A stretch of DNA of 18,795 nt, from assembly GCA_002482765.1 (NCBI GenBank), contig DLGP01000165.1, forward strand, positions 1-18,795, written 5' to 3'. The translations under genes and the position numbers were made by a program. The notes under the pieces are model-generated. The model saw only the letters and a program-made list of their open reading frames with translations, made no database searches and was not told where the DNA came from. This document shows, piece by piece, positions 6,938 to 12,799 of this stretch. Each line of letters begins with the position of its first letter. Positions within the stretch are counted from its first letter, which is position 1. Source of the stretch: Alphaproteobacteria bacterium UBA7691 (GTDB lineage Bacteria; Pseudomonadota; Alphaproteobacteria; Ferrovibrionales; Ferrovibrionaceae).

Positions 6938-8716
6938 TTAGAGCGGCCAGAAGATCGGGATCAGCATCAGCGCGGCCAGCAGCGAGACAATTTCCAGCGG
7001 CAGGCCCAGGCGCCAGTAATCACCGAAGCGGTAGCCGCCCGGCCCCATCACCAGCAGGTTATTCTGATGCCCGATGGGGGTGAGGAAGGCGCAGGTGGCG
7101 CCCACCACCACACCCATCAGGAAGGCATCGGGGTTCACCTCCAGGCGCTGCGCCAGATCAATCGCCAGCGGCGCCATCAACACGGCGGTGGCGGCATTGT
7201 TGAGGATGTCTGAAACCAGCATGGTCACGATGATGACAATCGCCAGCAGCCAGATCGGCGCCAGGCTGCCGGCTAGGCTGGCCACCAGATCGGCGATCAG
7301 GCCGGTGGTGCCGGTGGCTTCAAAGGCATCGCCCACCGGCATCATCGCCGCCAGCAGCACGATCACCGATATGTCGATGGCGCCATAGGCTTCGCGTAAT
7401 GACAGGCGCCCGGTGAGCAACAAGACGATGGCGCTGCCGGCCAGGCAGATTTCAGCCGGCGCCAGGCCGATGGTGAGGGCGGCCAGGCCGGCCAGGGCAA
7501 TCAGCAGGGTGGCAATGGCGCCGGGTTTGGGCCGCAGGCTCAATTGCCGCCCGGCCAGCGGCAGCAGGCCAAGCTGCGCCATGGTTTCGTCCACCCGGTT
7601 GGCCTCGCCTTGCAGCAGCAGCACATCGCCGGTGGCAAAGCGCCAGTTGCGCAGGCCACGAAATTGCCGGGCATCGGCGCGCGAAACGCCCAGCAGGTTA
7701 ACCTGATGGCGCTGGCGCAGGCGCAGGTCCAGCACGGTCTGGCCGACGATCTCGGCGCCCGGCCGCACCACAGCCTCGGCCACATGCAGGCTGCCGGTTT
7801 TGGCATCCTCCAGCACGGCATGTTTCGGCTTCAGCAGCACCAGGCCCAGTTCGCGCAAAGTGTCGCCCAGCATGTCGGGCGCGGTTTCGATCAGCAGCAT
7901 GTCGGCTTCGCGCACCACGGTCCATTGCGCCGCCGACGGGATGGTGACGCTGCCGCGCAGCAGACCGATGATCTCGGCATCCTGGCCGTCCAGCTTTTCG
8001 ATCGCCACATGCAGCGGCTGGCCGATCAGGCGCGATCCGGGTGCCACGCTGGCTTCGATCAGATATTCGCCAATCGTGTCGCTGCCATCACTTTTCGCCA
8101 CCGGGCTGCGCTGCGGCACCAGGCGCCAGCCGATCAGCACAGTGTAGAGCAGCCCGGCCAGGGCCACGCCGCCGCCCACCATGGTAAAGTCAAACAGATG
8201 AAACGGCTCGCCCAACTTGTCGGCACGGATGCCGGAAATGATCACATTCGGCGGCGTGCCGATCAGGGTCAGCAGGCCGCCCAGCATGGTGGCGAAAGAC
8301 AGCGGCATCAGCGCCATGCTGGGCGATTGCCCGGCACTGGCGCAAACCGCGATGGCCACCGGCATCACCATCGCCAGCGCAGCCACATTATTCATGAAGC
8401 CGGATGCGATGGCCGCCGGCAGCAGCAACAGCAGCAATAGCAGTGACGGGCTTTTCACCCCGCGCGTGATGCGCAGGGCCAAGCCATCCAGGATGCCGGT
8501 GGCGGCCACGGCGCGGCTGATCACCAGCGCGGCAGCCACGGTGATCACCGCCGGATGGCCAAAACCAAGGAAAGCACGCTCAAACGGCACCAGGCCAAAC
8601 AGCAGGGCGGCAAACAGCACCAGCATAGCCACCAGATCGTGGCGCCAGCGGCCCCAGGCGAACAGGCCGAGTGCGGTGGCAAGCAGAATCAGGATGGCGG
8701 CTTGGTCAAAGGTCAT
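6938..8716 (-). CDS. SLC13/DASS-type anion permease with two RCK_C domains
   Basis: This 592-residue inner-membrane transporter has an N-terminal membrane half (1-200), two regulatory RCK_C (TrkA-C) domains (about 213-294 and 303-386), and a C-terminal membrane half (about 395-592). The two inverted-repeat substrate loops are recognisable: MNNVAALAMVMP (108-119) with GTPPNVIISG (153-162), and LNNAATAVLMAP (505-516) with TPIGHQNN (546-553). This architecture occurs in putative sulfate/anion permeases of the SLC13 family; the substrate here is unknown. It starts 40 bases after the TauE/SafE stop, in the same direction, which suggests it belongs to the bigR sulfur operon and carries sulfate, sulfite or thiosulfate. 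No clear ribosome site precedes the ATG; instead a GGCGC/GCGCC inverted repeat abuts it. Residues 92-99 are eight consecutive leucines encoded by a CTG-rich near-repeat (8420-8443). Confidence 0.9.
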   Translation of the reverse strand: MTFDQAAILILLATALGLFAWGRWRHDLVAMLVLFAALLFGLVPFERAFLGFGHPAVITVAAALVISRAVAATGILDGLALRITRGVKSPSLLLLLLLLPAAIASGFMNNVAALAMVMPVAIAVCASAGQSPSMALMPLSFATMLGGLLTLIGTPPNVIISGIRADKLGEPFHLFDFTMVGGGVALAGLLYTVLIGWRLVPQRSPVAKSDGSDTIGEYLIEASVAPGSRLIGQPLHVAIEKLDGQDAEIIGLLRGSVTIPSAAQWTVVREADMLLIETAPDMLGDTLRELGLVLLKPKHAVLEDAKTGSLHVAEAVVRPGAEIVGQTVLDLRLRQRHQVNLLGVSRADARQFRGLRNWRFATGDVLLLQGEANRVDETMAQLGLLPLAGRQLSLRPKPGAIATLLIALAGLAALTIGLAPAEICLAGSAIVLLLTGRLSLREAYGAIDISVIVLLAAMMPVGDAFEATGTTGLIADLVASLAGSLAPIWLLAIVIIVTMLVSDILNNAATAVLMAPLAIDLAQRLEVNPDAFLMGVVVGATCAFLTPIGHQNNLLVMGPGGYRFGDYWRLGLPLEIVSLLAALMLIPIFWPL

Positions 8717-8756
8717 GGCGCTATTCTACAGGGGCGCCATGACCAACTGGAAGGCC

Positions 8757-9560
8757 TCAATGCCAGCCAAGCAGGCCGGCGCTGCGCCACAGCATGTAGC
8801 CGGCCACCACAATCAACAAGCCGGCGAATAGCCGGTTGAGCAATCCGCGCTGTTGGCTCAACCGGCCAGCCAGCCGCTGTCCCGCCCAGCCGCCCAGCGC
8901 GCCGCCGAGCAGGAACAGCCCGGCCAGCGGCCAATCCACCAGGCCGGCCAGGGCATAATTGGTTGCCGTGGTGGCGCCAAAAGCCGCAACCCCCAGCAGC
9001 GACGAGCCGATGGCATTCAGCATCGCCATGCCGGAGCCAAGGATCAGCCCGGGCAGAATCAGAAAACCGCCGCCAATGCCAAAAAAGCCGGCCGCCAGCC
9101 CGGTGAGCAGGCCGAGCAGCGCCAGGCGCCAGGCGATGCGCGGCGTGATGCGCACGTTTGGGTCGCCGCCATCCTTGCGCTGGCGCAGCATATTGGCCGC
9201 CACCGCCAGCATCACCAGGGCAAACAGCGCCATCAGCTTCTGGCCATCCATCAGCCGGCCGGCCCAGGCGCCCAAAGCCGCCCCCAGCATGCCGCTGAGC
9301 GCAAACACGCTGGCACAGGGCCATTTCACATTGCCGGCGCGGGCATGCGGCACCAGGTTGACCAGCGCATTGGCCGCCACCGCCACCGAAGCCGTGCCGA
9401 TGGCGCGATGCGGATCACTGACGCCGACGCCATAAAGCAGCAGCGGCACCGCCAGGATCGAGCCGCCGCCGCCGATCAGCCCCAAAGTGAGGCCGACCAG
9501 GGCGCCGGCCGGCACGGCCAGTAGAAAACTGGCCGGCACGGCTAATAATGGCAACAACAT
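8757..9560 (-). CDS. TauE/SafE family exporter, probable sulfite exporter
   Basis: This 267-residue polytopic membrane protein has the two-repeat TauE/SafE layout, with about eight hydrophobic segments. Glycine-rich signature turns open each half: GLIGGGGS (27-34) and GFFGIGGGFLILPG (158-171). Between the halves is a short cytoplasmic loop with basic residues (RQRKDGGDPNVR). Family members export sulfite, sulfoacetate or related organosulfur anions. In bigR-type operons a TauE/SafE protein is taken to remove the sulfite made by the persulfide dioxygenase, which fits the placement here 9 bases after the rhodanese gene and opposite blh. No strong ribosome site precedes the start, consistent with translational coupling to the upstream gene. 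The substrate is inferred from context only. Confidence 0.9.
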   Translation of the reverse strand: MLLPLLAVPASFLLAVPAGALVGLTLGLIGGGGSILAVPLLLYGVGVSDPHRAIGTASVAVAANALVNLVPHARAGNVKWPCASVFALSGMLGAALGAWAGRLMDGQKLMALFALVMLAVAANMLRQRKDGGDPNVRITPRIAWRLALLGLLTGLAAGFFGIGGGFLILPGLILGSGMAMLNAIGSSLLGVAAFGATTATNYALAGLVDWPLAGLFLLGGALGGWAGQRLAGRLSQQRGLLNRLFAGLLIVVAGYMLWRSAGLLGWH

Positions 9561-9569
9561 GCGTCAGGC

Positions 9570-10103
9570 TCAGAATTGCAGCGCGAAGCGTCGGTTCCAC
9601 GGCATCAGGCCCAGCAGGCGGGCCATACCGCAGAAGCCGGTAATCCCGGCCACCATCAGCCCGGCGCCGACAAAACCCGACAGCGCGATGAACCAGGGCG
9701 AAACCAGCCAGGCCAGCAGCGCACCAAGCAAAGCCATGCCGCCTGCGGTGATCTGCACCTGGCGCATCAGGTCGATCGGCGCCGAGCGATCAAGATGCAC
9801 CGGCAGGCCGGCAGCCTTCCAGGCATCCAGGCCGCCTTTCAGGATGTAAGCCTGGGCAAAGCCCTTGCCGGCAAGCTGGGCCACATTCATGGCGGTGCGG
9901 TTGCCGCTTTTGCAATGAAACACCGCGATCTTGTCCTTGTCGGCATCAAAATCATGGCGATCAAAGGCCGAAAGCGGCGCCAGGCGGGCGCCCAGAATAT
10001 GCTCGCGGGCATATTCGGAAGGCTCGCGGATATCGATCAGAATGGCTTTGCCGGCATCCAGTTGCTGTTTCAGCGCGGCGGCATCAATGGTTGGCAGGGT
10101 CAT
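9570..10103 (-). CDS. Rhodanese-DUF2892 membrane-anchored sulfurtransferase
   Basis: This 177-residue protein joins an N-terminal rhodanese domain (about 5-105) to a C-terminal DUF2892 membrane domain (about 113-170), an arrangement like E. coli YgaP. The active-site loop is HCKSGNRT with Cys64 as the sulfur-carrying nucleophile, and DIREPSEYAREHI is the conserved rhodanese N-terminal block. The membrane part has two hydrophobic helices and ends in the family signature GFCGMARLLGLMPWN. It should transfer sulfane sulfur between persulfide donors and thiols, or sulfite and thiosulfate, at the inner membrane. Its ATG overlaps the bigR stop (ATGA), so the two genes are translationally coupled. 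In related operons rhodanese activity is paired with the persulfide dioxygenase encoded here on the other strand. Confidence 0.93.
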   Translation of the reverse strand: MTLPTIDAAALKQQLDAGKAILIDIREPSEYAREHILGARLAPLSAFDRHDFDADKDKIAVFHCKSGNRTAMNVAQLAGKGFAQAYILKGGLDAWKAAGLPVHLDRSAPIDLMRQVQITAGGMALLGALLAWLVSPWFIALSGFVGAGLMVAGITGFCGMARLLGLMPWNRRFALQF

Positions 10104-10426
10104 GGCTCGGCTCCTTCAGAGGGGGATGGCGGCGGGCAGAATTGGCTATGCAGCAGCGCGATCAGCGCTGTCACTTTGGCATCGGCCAGCCGATAGTGGA
10201 TTGATTGCCCTTCGCGCCGCGTCGCCACCAGGCCGTCATCGCGCAGCTTCTGCAAATGCTGCGACAAGGCCGACTGGCTCAGGCCAACGCGCTCGGCAAG
10301 CGCGCCGACACTGGCTTCACCCTCCACCAGCAGGCAGAGCACCAGCAGGCGTTTCTCATTGGCCAGCAGGCCAAGGAAACGGCTGGCTTCGGCGGCAGCG
10401 GCTGTCAGGTCGGTGGTGTTTGGCAT
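10100..10426 (-). CDS. bigR: ArsR-family persulfide-sensing repressor (BigR/SqrR type)
   Basis: This winged-helix regulator (108 residues from the ATG) carries the ArsR recognition helix SQSALSQHLQKLRDDGLV and wing RREGQSIHYRL. The two cysteines expected of BigR/SqrR sensors are present. One lies in helix 2 (LVLCLLVEGEASVG, matching the BigR block LVCTLVEGEFSVG). The other is near the C-terminus (HSQFCPPP, matching YTIFC). They are residues 31 and 97 counted from the ATG. In this family they form a disulfide or polysulfide bridge on exposure to sulfide or persulfide and release DNA. The classical ArsR metal-binding ELCVCDL motif is absent. The start could also be an in-frame TTG at 10435; neither has a ribosome site. 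With the predicted promoter at 10457-10485 the leader would be only about 24 bases. Confidence 0.9.
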   Translation of the reverse strand: MPNTTDLTAAAAEASRFLGLLANEKRLLVLCLLVEGEASVGALAERVGLSQSALSQHLQKLRDDGLVATRREGQSIHYRLADAKVTALIALLHSQFCPPPSPSEGAEP

Positions 10427-10444
10427 CGGGAACAATCAATCATT

Positions 10445-10458
10445 TTAGATATTGCTAA
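10445..10458. promoter_or_regulatory. Candidate BigR operator, copy 1 (TTAG-N6-CTAA)
   Basis: A 14-bp dyad reads TTAGATATTGCTAA. It is the first of two identical-format dyads whose starts are 15 bases apart. It overlaps the -35 hexamer of the blh promoter and abuts the -10 of the bigR promoter. BigR proteins are known to bind AT-rich palindromes at their own promoters; assignment to this regulator is by position. Confidence 0.55.
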
Positions 10459-10481
10459 TTTAGTAAATTCTAATGTATAAG
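10453..10481 (+). promoter_or_regulatory. Predicted sigma-70 promoter for blh
   Basis: TTGCTA (10453-10458) and TATAAG (10476-10481) are separated by 17 bases and match the sigma-70 consensus at 4 of 6 and 5 of 6 positions. Transcription would begin near 10488, 20 bases before the ATG. Both candidate operators fall between or on these boxes, so a bound repressor should block it. Confidence 0.55.
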
Positions 10482-10485
10482 TCAA
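10457..10485 (-). promoter_or_regulatory. Predicted sigma-70 promoter for the bigR operon
   Basis: Read on the minus strand, TTGACT (10485-10480) and TAAATT (10462-10457) are separated by 17 bases and match consensus at 5 of 6 and 4 of 6 positions. It is almost exactly superimposed on the divergent blh promoter, each -10 overlapping the other's -35. The two promoters probably cannot be occupied by polymerase at once. Confidence 0.5.
10460..10473. promoter_or_regulatory. Candidate BigR operator, copy 2 (TTAG-N6-CTAA)
   Basis: The second dyad reads TTAGTAAATTCTAA, 1 base after copy 1. It lies wholly inside the spacer of the blh promoter and inside the spacer and -10 region of the bigR promoter. 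An overlapping 13-bp perfect palindrome, AATTTAGTAAATT (10457-10469), bridges the two copies and could be an alternative or cooperative site. Confidence 0.55.
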
Positions 10486-10507
10486 GCAGCAAAACCACGA
10501 GGCCACC

Positions 10508-11368
10508 ATGTCATTGCAAATCTCTGCGCATTTCCATGAACCAACCAACACGGTGTCGTATCTGGTCTGGGACAGCGCCACCAACCGCGCCGCCGTGATC
10601 GACCCGGTGCTGGATTTTGACGCCAAATCCGGCCGCACCGGCACGCAGAGCATCGATGCCCTGCTGGCCGAGGCCAGCAAGCGCGGCCTCAGCATCGACT
10701 GGACGCTGGAAACCCATGCCCATGCTGATCATCTCTCTGCCGCCCCGCTGGTGCGCCAGCGCAGCGGCGCGCGCAGCGTGATCGGTGCCGATATCACCAA
10801 GGTGCAGAAGGTGTTCAAGCCGATCTTCGATGCCGGCGATCTGACGCCGGATGGCTCGGCCTTTGATCTGCTGTTGCAAGACGGCGAAAGCCTGCCGCTG
10901 GGCAGCCTGCGGATCGAGGCGATGGCCACGCCGGGCCACACCCCGGCCTGCATGAGCTATCGCATTGAAGATGCCGTGTTTGTCGGCGACACATTGTTCA
11001 TGCCGGATTACGGCACGGCGCGCTGCGATTTTCCCGGTGGCGATGCCGCCACGTTGTATCGCTCGATCCAGCGCCTGTTAAGCCTGCCGCCGGAAACACG
11101 GCTGTTTCTGTGCCATGATTACAAGGCGCCGGGCCGCGATCAATATGTGTGGGAAACCACCGTGGCGGCGCAGAAGGCCGGCAACCTGCATGTGCGCGAT
11201 GGCATTGACGAAGCCAGCTTCGTGGCCATGCGCCAGGCGCGCGATGCCAAGCTGGATATGCCGGCCCTGATCCTGCCTTCAGTGCAGGTGAATATCCGCG
11301 CCGGCGCTTTCCCGCCACCGGCGGAAAACGGCACGGTCTATCTCAAACTGCCGGTGAACGCGCTTTAA
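10508..11368 (+). CDS. blh: MBL-fold persulfide dioxygenase (ETHE1/Blh type)
   Basis: This 286-residue metallo-beta-lactamase-fold protein has the ETHE1-like motif THAHADH (69-75). Predicted mononuclear iron ligands are His70, His144 (TPGHT) and Asp161 (GDTLF), with His203 in the CHDY block. ETHE1 enzymes oxidise glutathione persulfide to sulfite and glutathione using oxygen. The length fits stand-alone forms without a fused rhodanese; here the rhodanese is a separate gene across the shared promoter region. The ATG at 10508 follows GAGG with a 5-base spacer. The conserved start HFHEPTNTVSYLV and the segment DYGTARCDFPGGDA are typical of this subfamily and separate it from glyoxalase II. The stop codon overlaps that of the convergent cupin gene. 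Control by BigR through the dyads just upstream is predicted. Confidence 0.93.
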   Translation: MSLQISAHFHEPTNTVSYLVWDSATNRAAVIDPVLDFDAKSGRTGTQSIDALLAEASKRGLSIDWTLETHAHADHLSAAPLVRQRSGARSVIGADITKVQKVFKPIFDAGDLTPDGSAFDLLLQDGESLPLGSLRIEAMATPGHTPACMSYRIEDAVFVGDTLFMPDYGTARCDFPGGDAATLYRSIQRLLSLPPETRLFLCHDYKAPGRDQYVWETTVAAQKAGNLHVRDGIDEASFVAMRQARDAKLDMPALILPSVQVNIRAGAFPPPAENGTVYLKLPVNAL

Positions 11369-11877
11369 CGGATAAACTGATCGACAAAATCTTCGCCCAG
11401 GCCGCAGGCAATGTAATGCTTGCGGCACATCTCGATCTTGCTGAACACATCCTCGTAGCCGAGCACCTTGCCCCAGGGATCAACATAGATCATGGCGCCG
11501 GTGATGTGGAATTGGGTGATCATTTCCGGGCAATCCTCGGGCACCACCAGGGTATGGGTTTCGCCCGGCGGCTCGTAGACATAGGAGCCGGTTTCCGCCA
11601 CCCAGTCATGTTCCAGATAATGCCATTTGCCGCGCAGCACATGGCCATGCACCGGGCCGGGATGGCGGTGGCGGCTGAGGATGCCGGCGCGGCGCACGCG
11701 CAGCAGGTTGACCCAATATCCCTGCCCGGCATGCAGGCAGAGCGGCCGGAACCAGACATTCTCGGCCTGCGGCACCCAGACCCGCTCATCCGCCGGGATG
11801 ATGCCGGGCACCACGATCTCGGTATCGGCTTCCTTGGGGAAGGGCAGCTGGTAGGGCATCCGGCTGGGATCGGTCAT
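11365..11877 (-). CDS. Cupin, 2,4'-dihydroxyacetophenone dioxygenase-like
   Basis: This 170-residue single-domain cupin resembles the 2,4'-dihydroxyacetophenone dioxygenase (DAD) family, whose founding member cleaves a C-C bond of an aromatic ketone with non-haem iron. Key blocks are NVWFRPLCLHAGQGYWVNLLR, SRHRHPGPVHGHVLRGKWHYLEHDW and GSYVYEPPGETHTLVVPED, written here in segments. Likely metal ligands are His70, His72 and His108, with Glu89 as a possible fourth. The canonical glutamate of cupin motif 1 is not in its usual place. The C-terminal YVDPWGK...GYEDVF...FIR block is typical of the family. Most members are uncharacterised, so the substrate is open. AGGAG lies upstream of the ATG at 11877. 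The SDR gene ends 10 bases upstream, so the two are probably one operon. Confidence 0.82.
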   Translation of the reverse strand: MTDPSRMPYQLPFPKEADTEIVVPGIIPADERVWVPQAENVWFRPLCLHAGQGYWVNLLRVRRAGILSRHRHPGPVHGHVLRGKWHYLEHDWVAETGSYVYEPPGETHTLVVPEDCPEMITQFHITGAMIYVDPWGKVLGYEDVFSKIEMCRKHYIACGLGEDFVDQFIR

Positions 11878-11887
11878 CACATTCTCC

Positions 11888-12619
11888 TCAGGCAACGGCA
11901 TAGCCGCCATCCACCGGCAGGATCACGCCGGTGATGAATTCGGCGGCATTGGAAGCCAGAAACAGCACGGCTTTTGCCACATCTTCGGGCTGGCCCCAGC
12001 GCCGCATCGGCGTGCGCTCCAGGATCGGGCCGCTGCGCGCCGGGTCGTCCTGCAAGGCTTGGGTCAGCGGCGTGGCGATCCAGCCCGGCGCCACGGCATT
12101 GACCCGGATGCCCTCGGCGGCCCAGGCAATCGCCAGCGACTTGGTAAGCTGCATCACGCCGCCCTTGGAAGCCGCATAAGCCGGCACCAGCGCGCCGCCA
12201 AAAAAGCTCAGCATCGAAGCGGTGTTGACAATGCTGCCGCGCTGTTTTGCCAGCAAAGGCTTGCAGGCGGTGCACAGCCGCATCGTGCCGGCCAGGTTCA
12301 CATCCAGCACACGCAGGAAGGTTTCGATATCATATTCGGCCTGGCGGCGGATCATGCCGGCGCAATTAACCAGCAGGTCCAGCCCGGCGCCGTCCTGCGC
12401 CAGCCGCGCCGCCAAAGCCGTCACCCCGGCCTGATCGGCCACATCCAGGGCAACAAATTCGATGCCGGTTTCTGGCGCCACGGTTTCGCCCGGCAGGCCG
12501 GTGGCAATCACGCGGGCGCCGGCATCGCGCAAAGCCAAGGCTACGCCGCGCCCGATGCCGCTGCTGCCGCCGCAGACCAGGGCGGTTTTGCCGGTGAAAT
12601 TATAGCTTGCCTGCGTCAT
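11888..12619 (-). CDS. Short-chain dehydrogenase/reductase (SDR)
   Basis: This 243-residue classical SDR has a Rossmann nucleotide loop CGGSSGIGRG (16-25), where cysteine replaces the usual threonine of TGxxxGIG. It has LDVAD (58-62) for adenine-ring contacts and NCAG (85-88). The catalytic tetrad is Asn108, Ser135, Tyr148 and Lys152 (YAASK). The ending ITGVILPVDGGYAVA is typical of FabG-like members. It should reduce or oxidise a keto/hydroxy group with NAD(P)(H). I cannot say which cofactor from the strand-2 end with confidence. The ATG at 12619 begins the domain; a GAGG lies about 12 bases upstream, a weak match, and a longer reading back to 12724 has no support. Cotranscription with the DAD-like cupin suggests a small oxidation route for an aromatic or keto compound. 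Confidence 0.88.
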   Translation of the reverse strand: MTQASYNFTGKTALVCGGSSGIGRGVALALRDAGARVIATGLPGETVAPETGIEFVALDVADQAGVTALAARLAQDGAGLDLLVNCAGMIRRQAEYDIETFLRVLDVNLAGTMRLCTACKPLLAKQRGSIVNTASMLSFFGGALVPAYAASKGGVMQLTKSLAIAWAAEGIRVNAVAPGWIATPLTQALQDDPARSGPILERTPMRRWGQPEDVAKAVLFLASNAAEFITGVILPVDGGYAVA

Positions 12620-12658
12620 CGCCCGGGTTTCCTCACATTGTGTAACTGAGATATCAGA

Positions 12659-12706
12659 TGCCAATGCGGTGGGCAACATGCCGGCCCGTGCTCTATCCCA
12701 TTGGCA
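12659..12706. repeat. 8-bp inverted repeat in the SDR/NCS2 divergent region
   Basis: TGCCAATG (12659-12666) and CATTGGCA (12699-12706) form a perfect inverted pair with a 32-base spacer, so the half-sites are 40 bp centre to centre, close to four helical turns. The right half covers the proposed NCS2 -35 box. The left half falls in the spacer of a weak candidate SDR promoter on the minus strand (TTGCCC at 12676-12671, TATCTC at 12653-12648). Such geometry suits a dimer-of-dimers regulator, but chance is possible. Confidence 0.35.
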
Positions 12707-12730
12707 GCCAAGGCCCAGCGGCATTACAGT
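12701..12730 (+). promoter_or_regulatory. Possible promoter for the NCS2 permease
   Basis: TTGGCA (12701-12706; 5 of 6 to consensus) and TACAGT (12725-12730; 4 of 6) are 18 bases apart. Transcription would begin near 12737, leaving a leader of about 63 bases before the ATG at 12800. I saw no purine-riboswitch fold in the leader. The intergenic gap is 180 bases and contains no gene. Confidence 0.3.
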
Positions 12731-12799
12731 TGCATGGCAAAACGAGTCGCGGTTGCAGGGGTGGCGGGGGCTGCCAGGATCGCGGCTAGGGGAATATCC

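Noticed and set aside
6224..7213. Open frame of 329 codons on the + strand
   Set aside because: It spans the end of SLC13 and the start of asnB in antisense, with no family resemblance and the Gln/Arg/His bias of a shadow frame.
7544..8440. Open frame of 298 codons on the + strand
   Set aside because: It is antisense to the SLC13 permease and ends in a Gln run that is only the reverse of the leucine run; no recognisable domain.
8717..8756. Terminator or riboswitch before the SLC13 gene
   Set aside because: Only a GGCGC/GCGCC inverted repeat directly against the ATG is present; it is too short for a known riboswitch and has no T run.
12737..12799. Purine riboswitch in the NCS2 leader
   Set aside because: The predicted leader of about 63 bases is short and shows none of the conserved pairing and loop bases of the purine aptamer.
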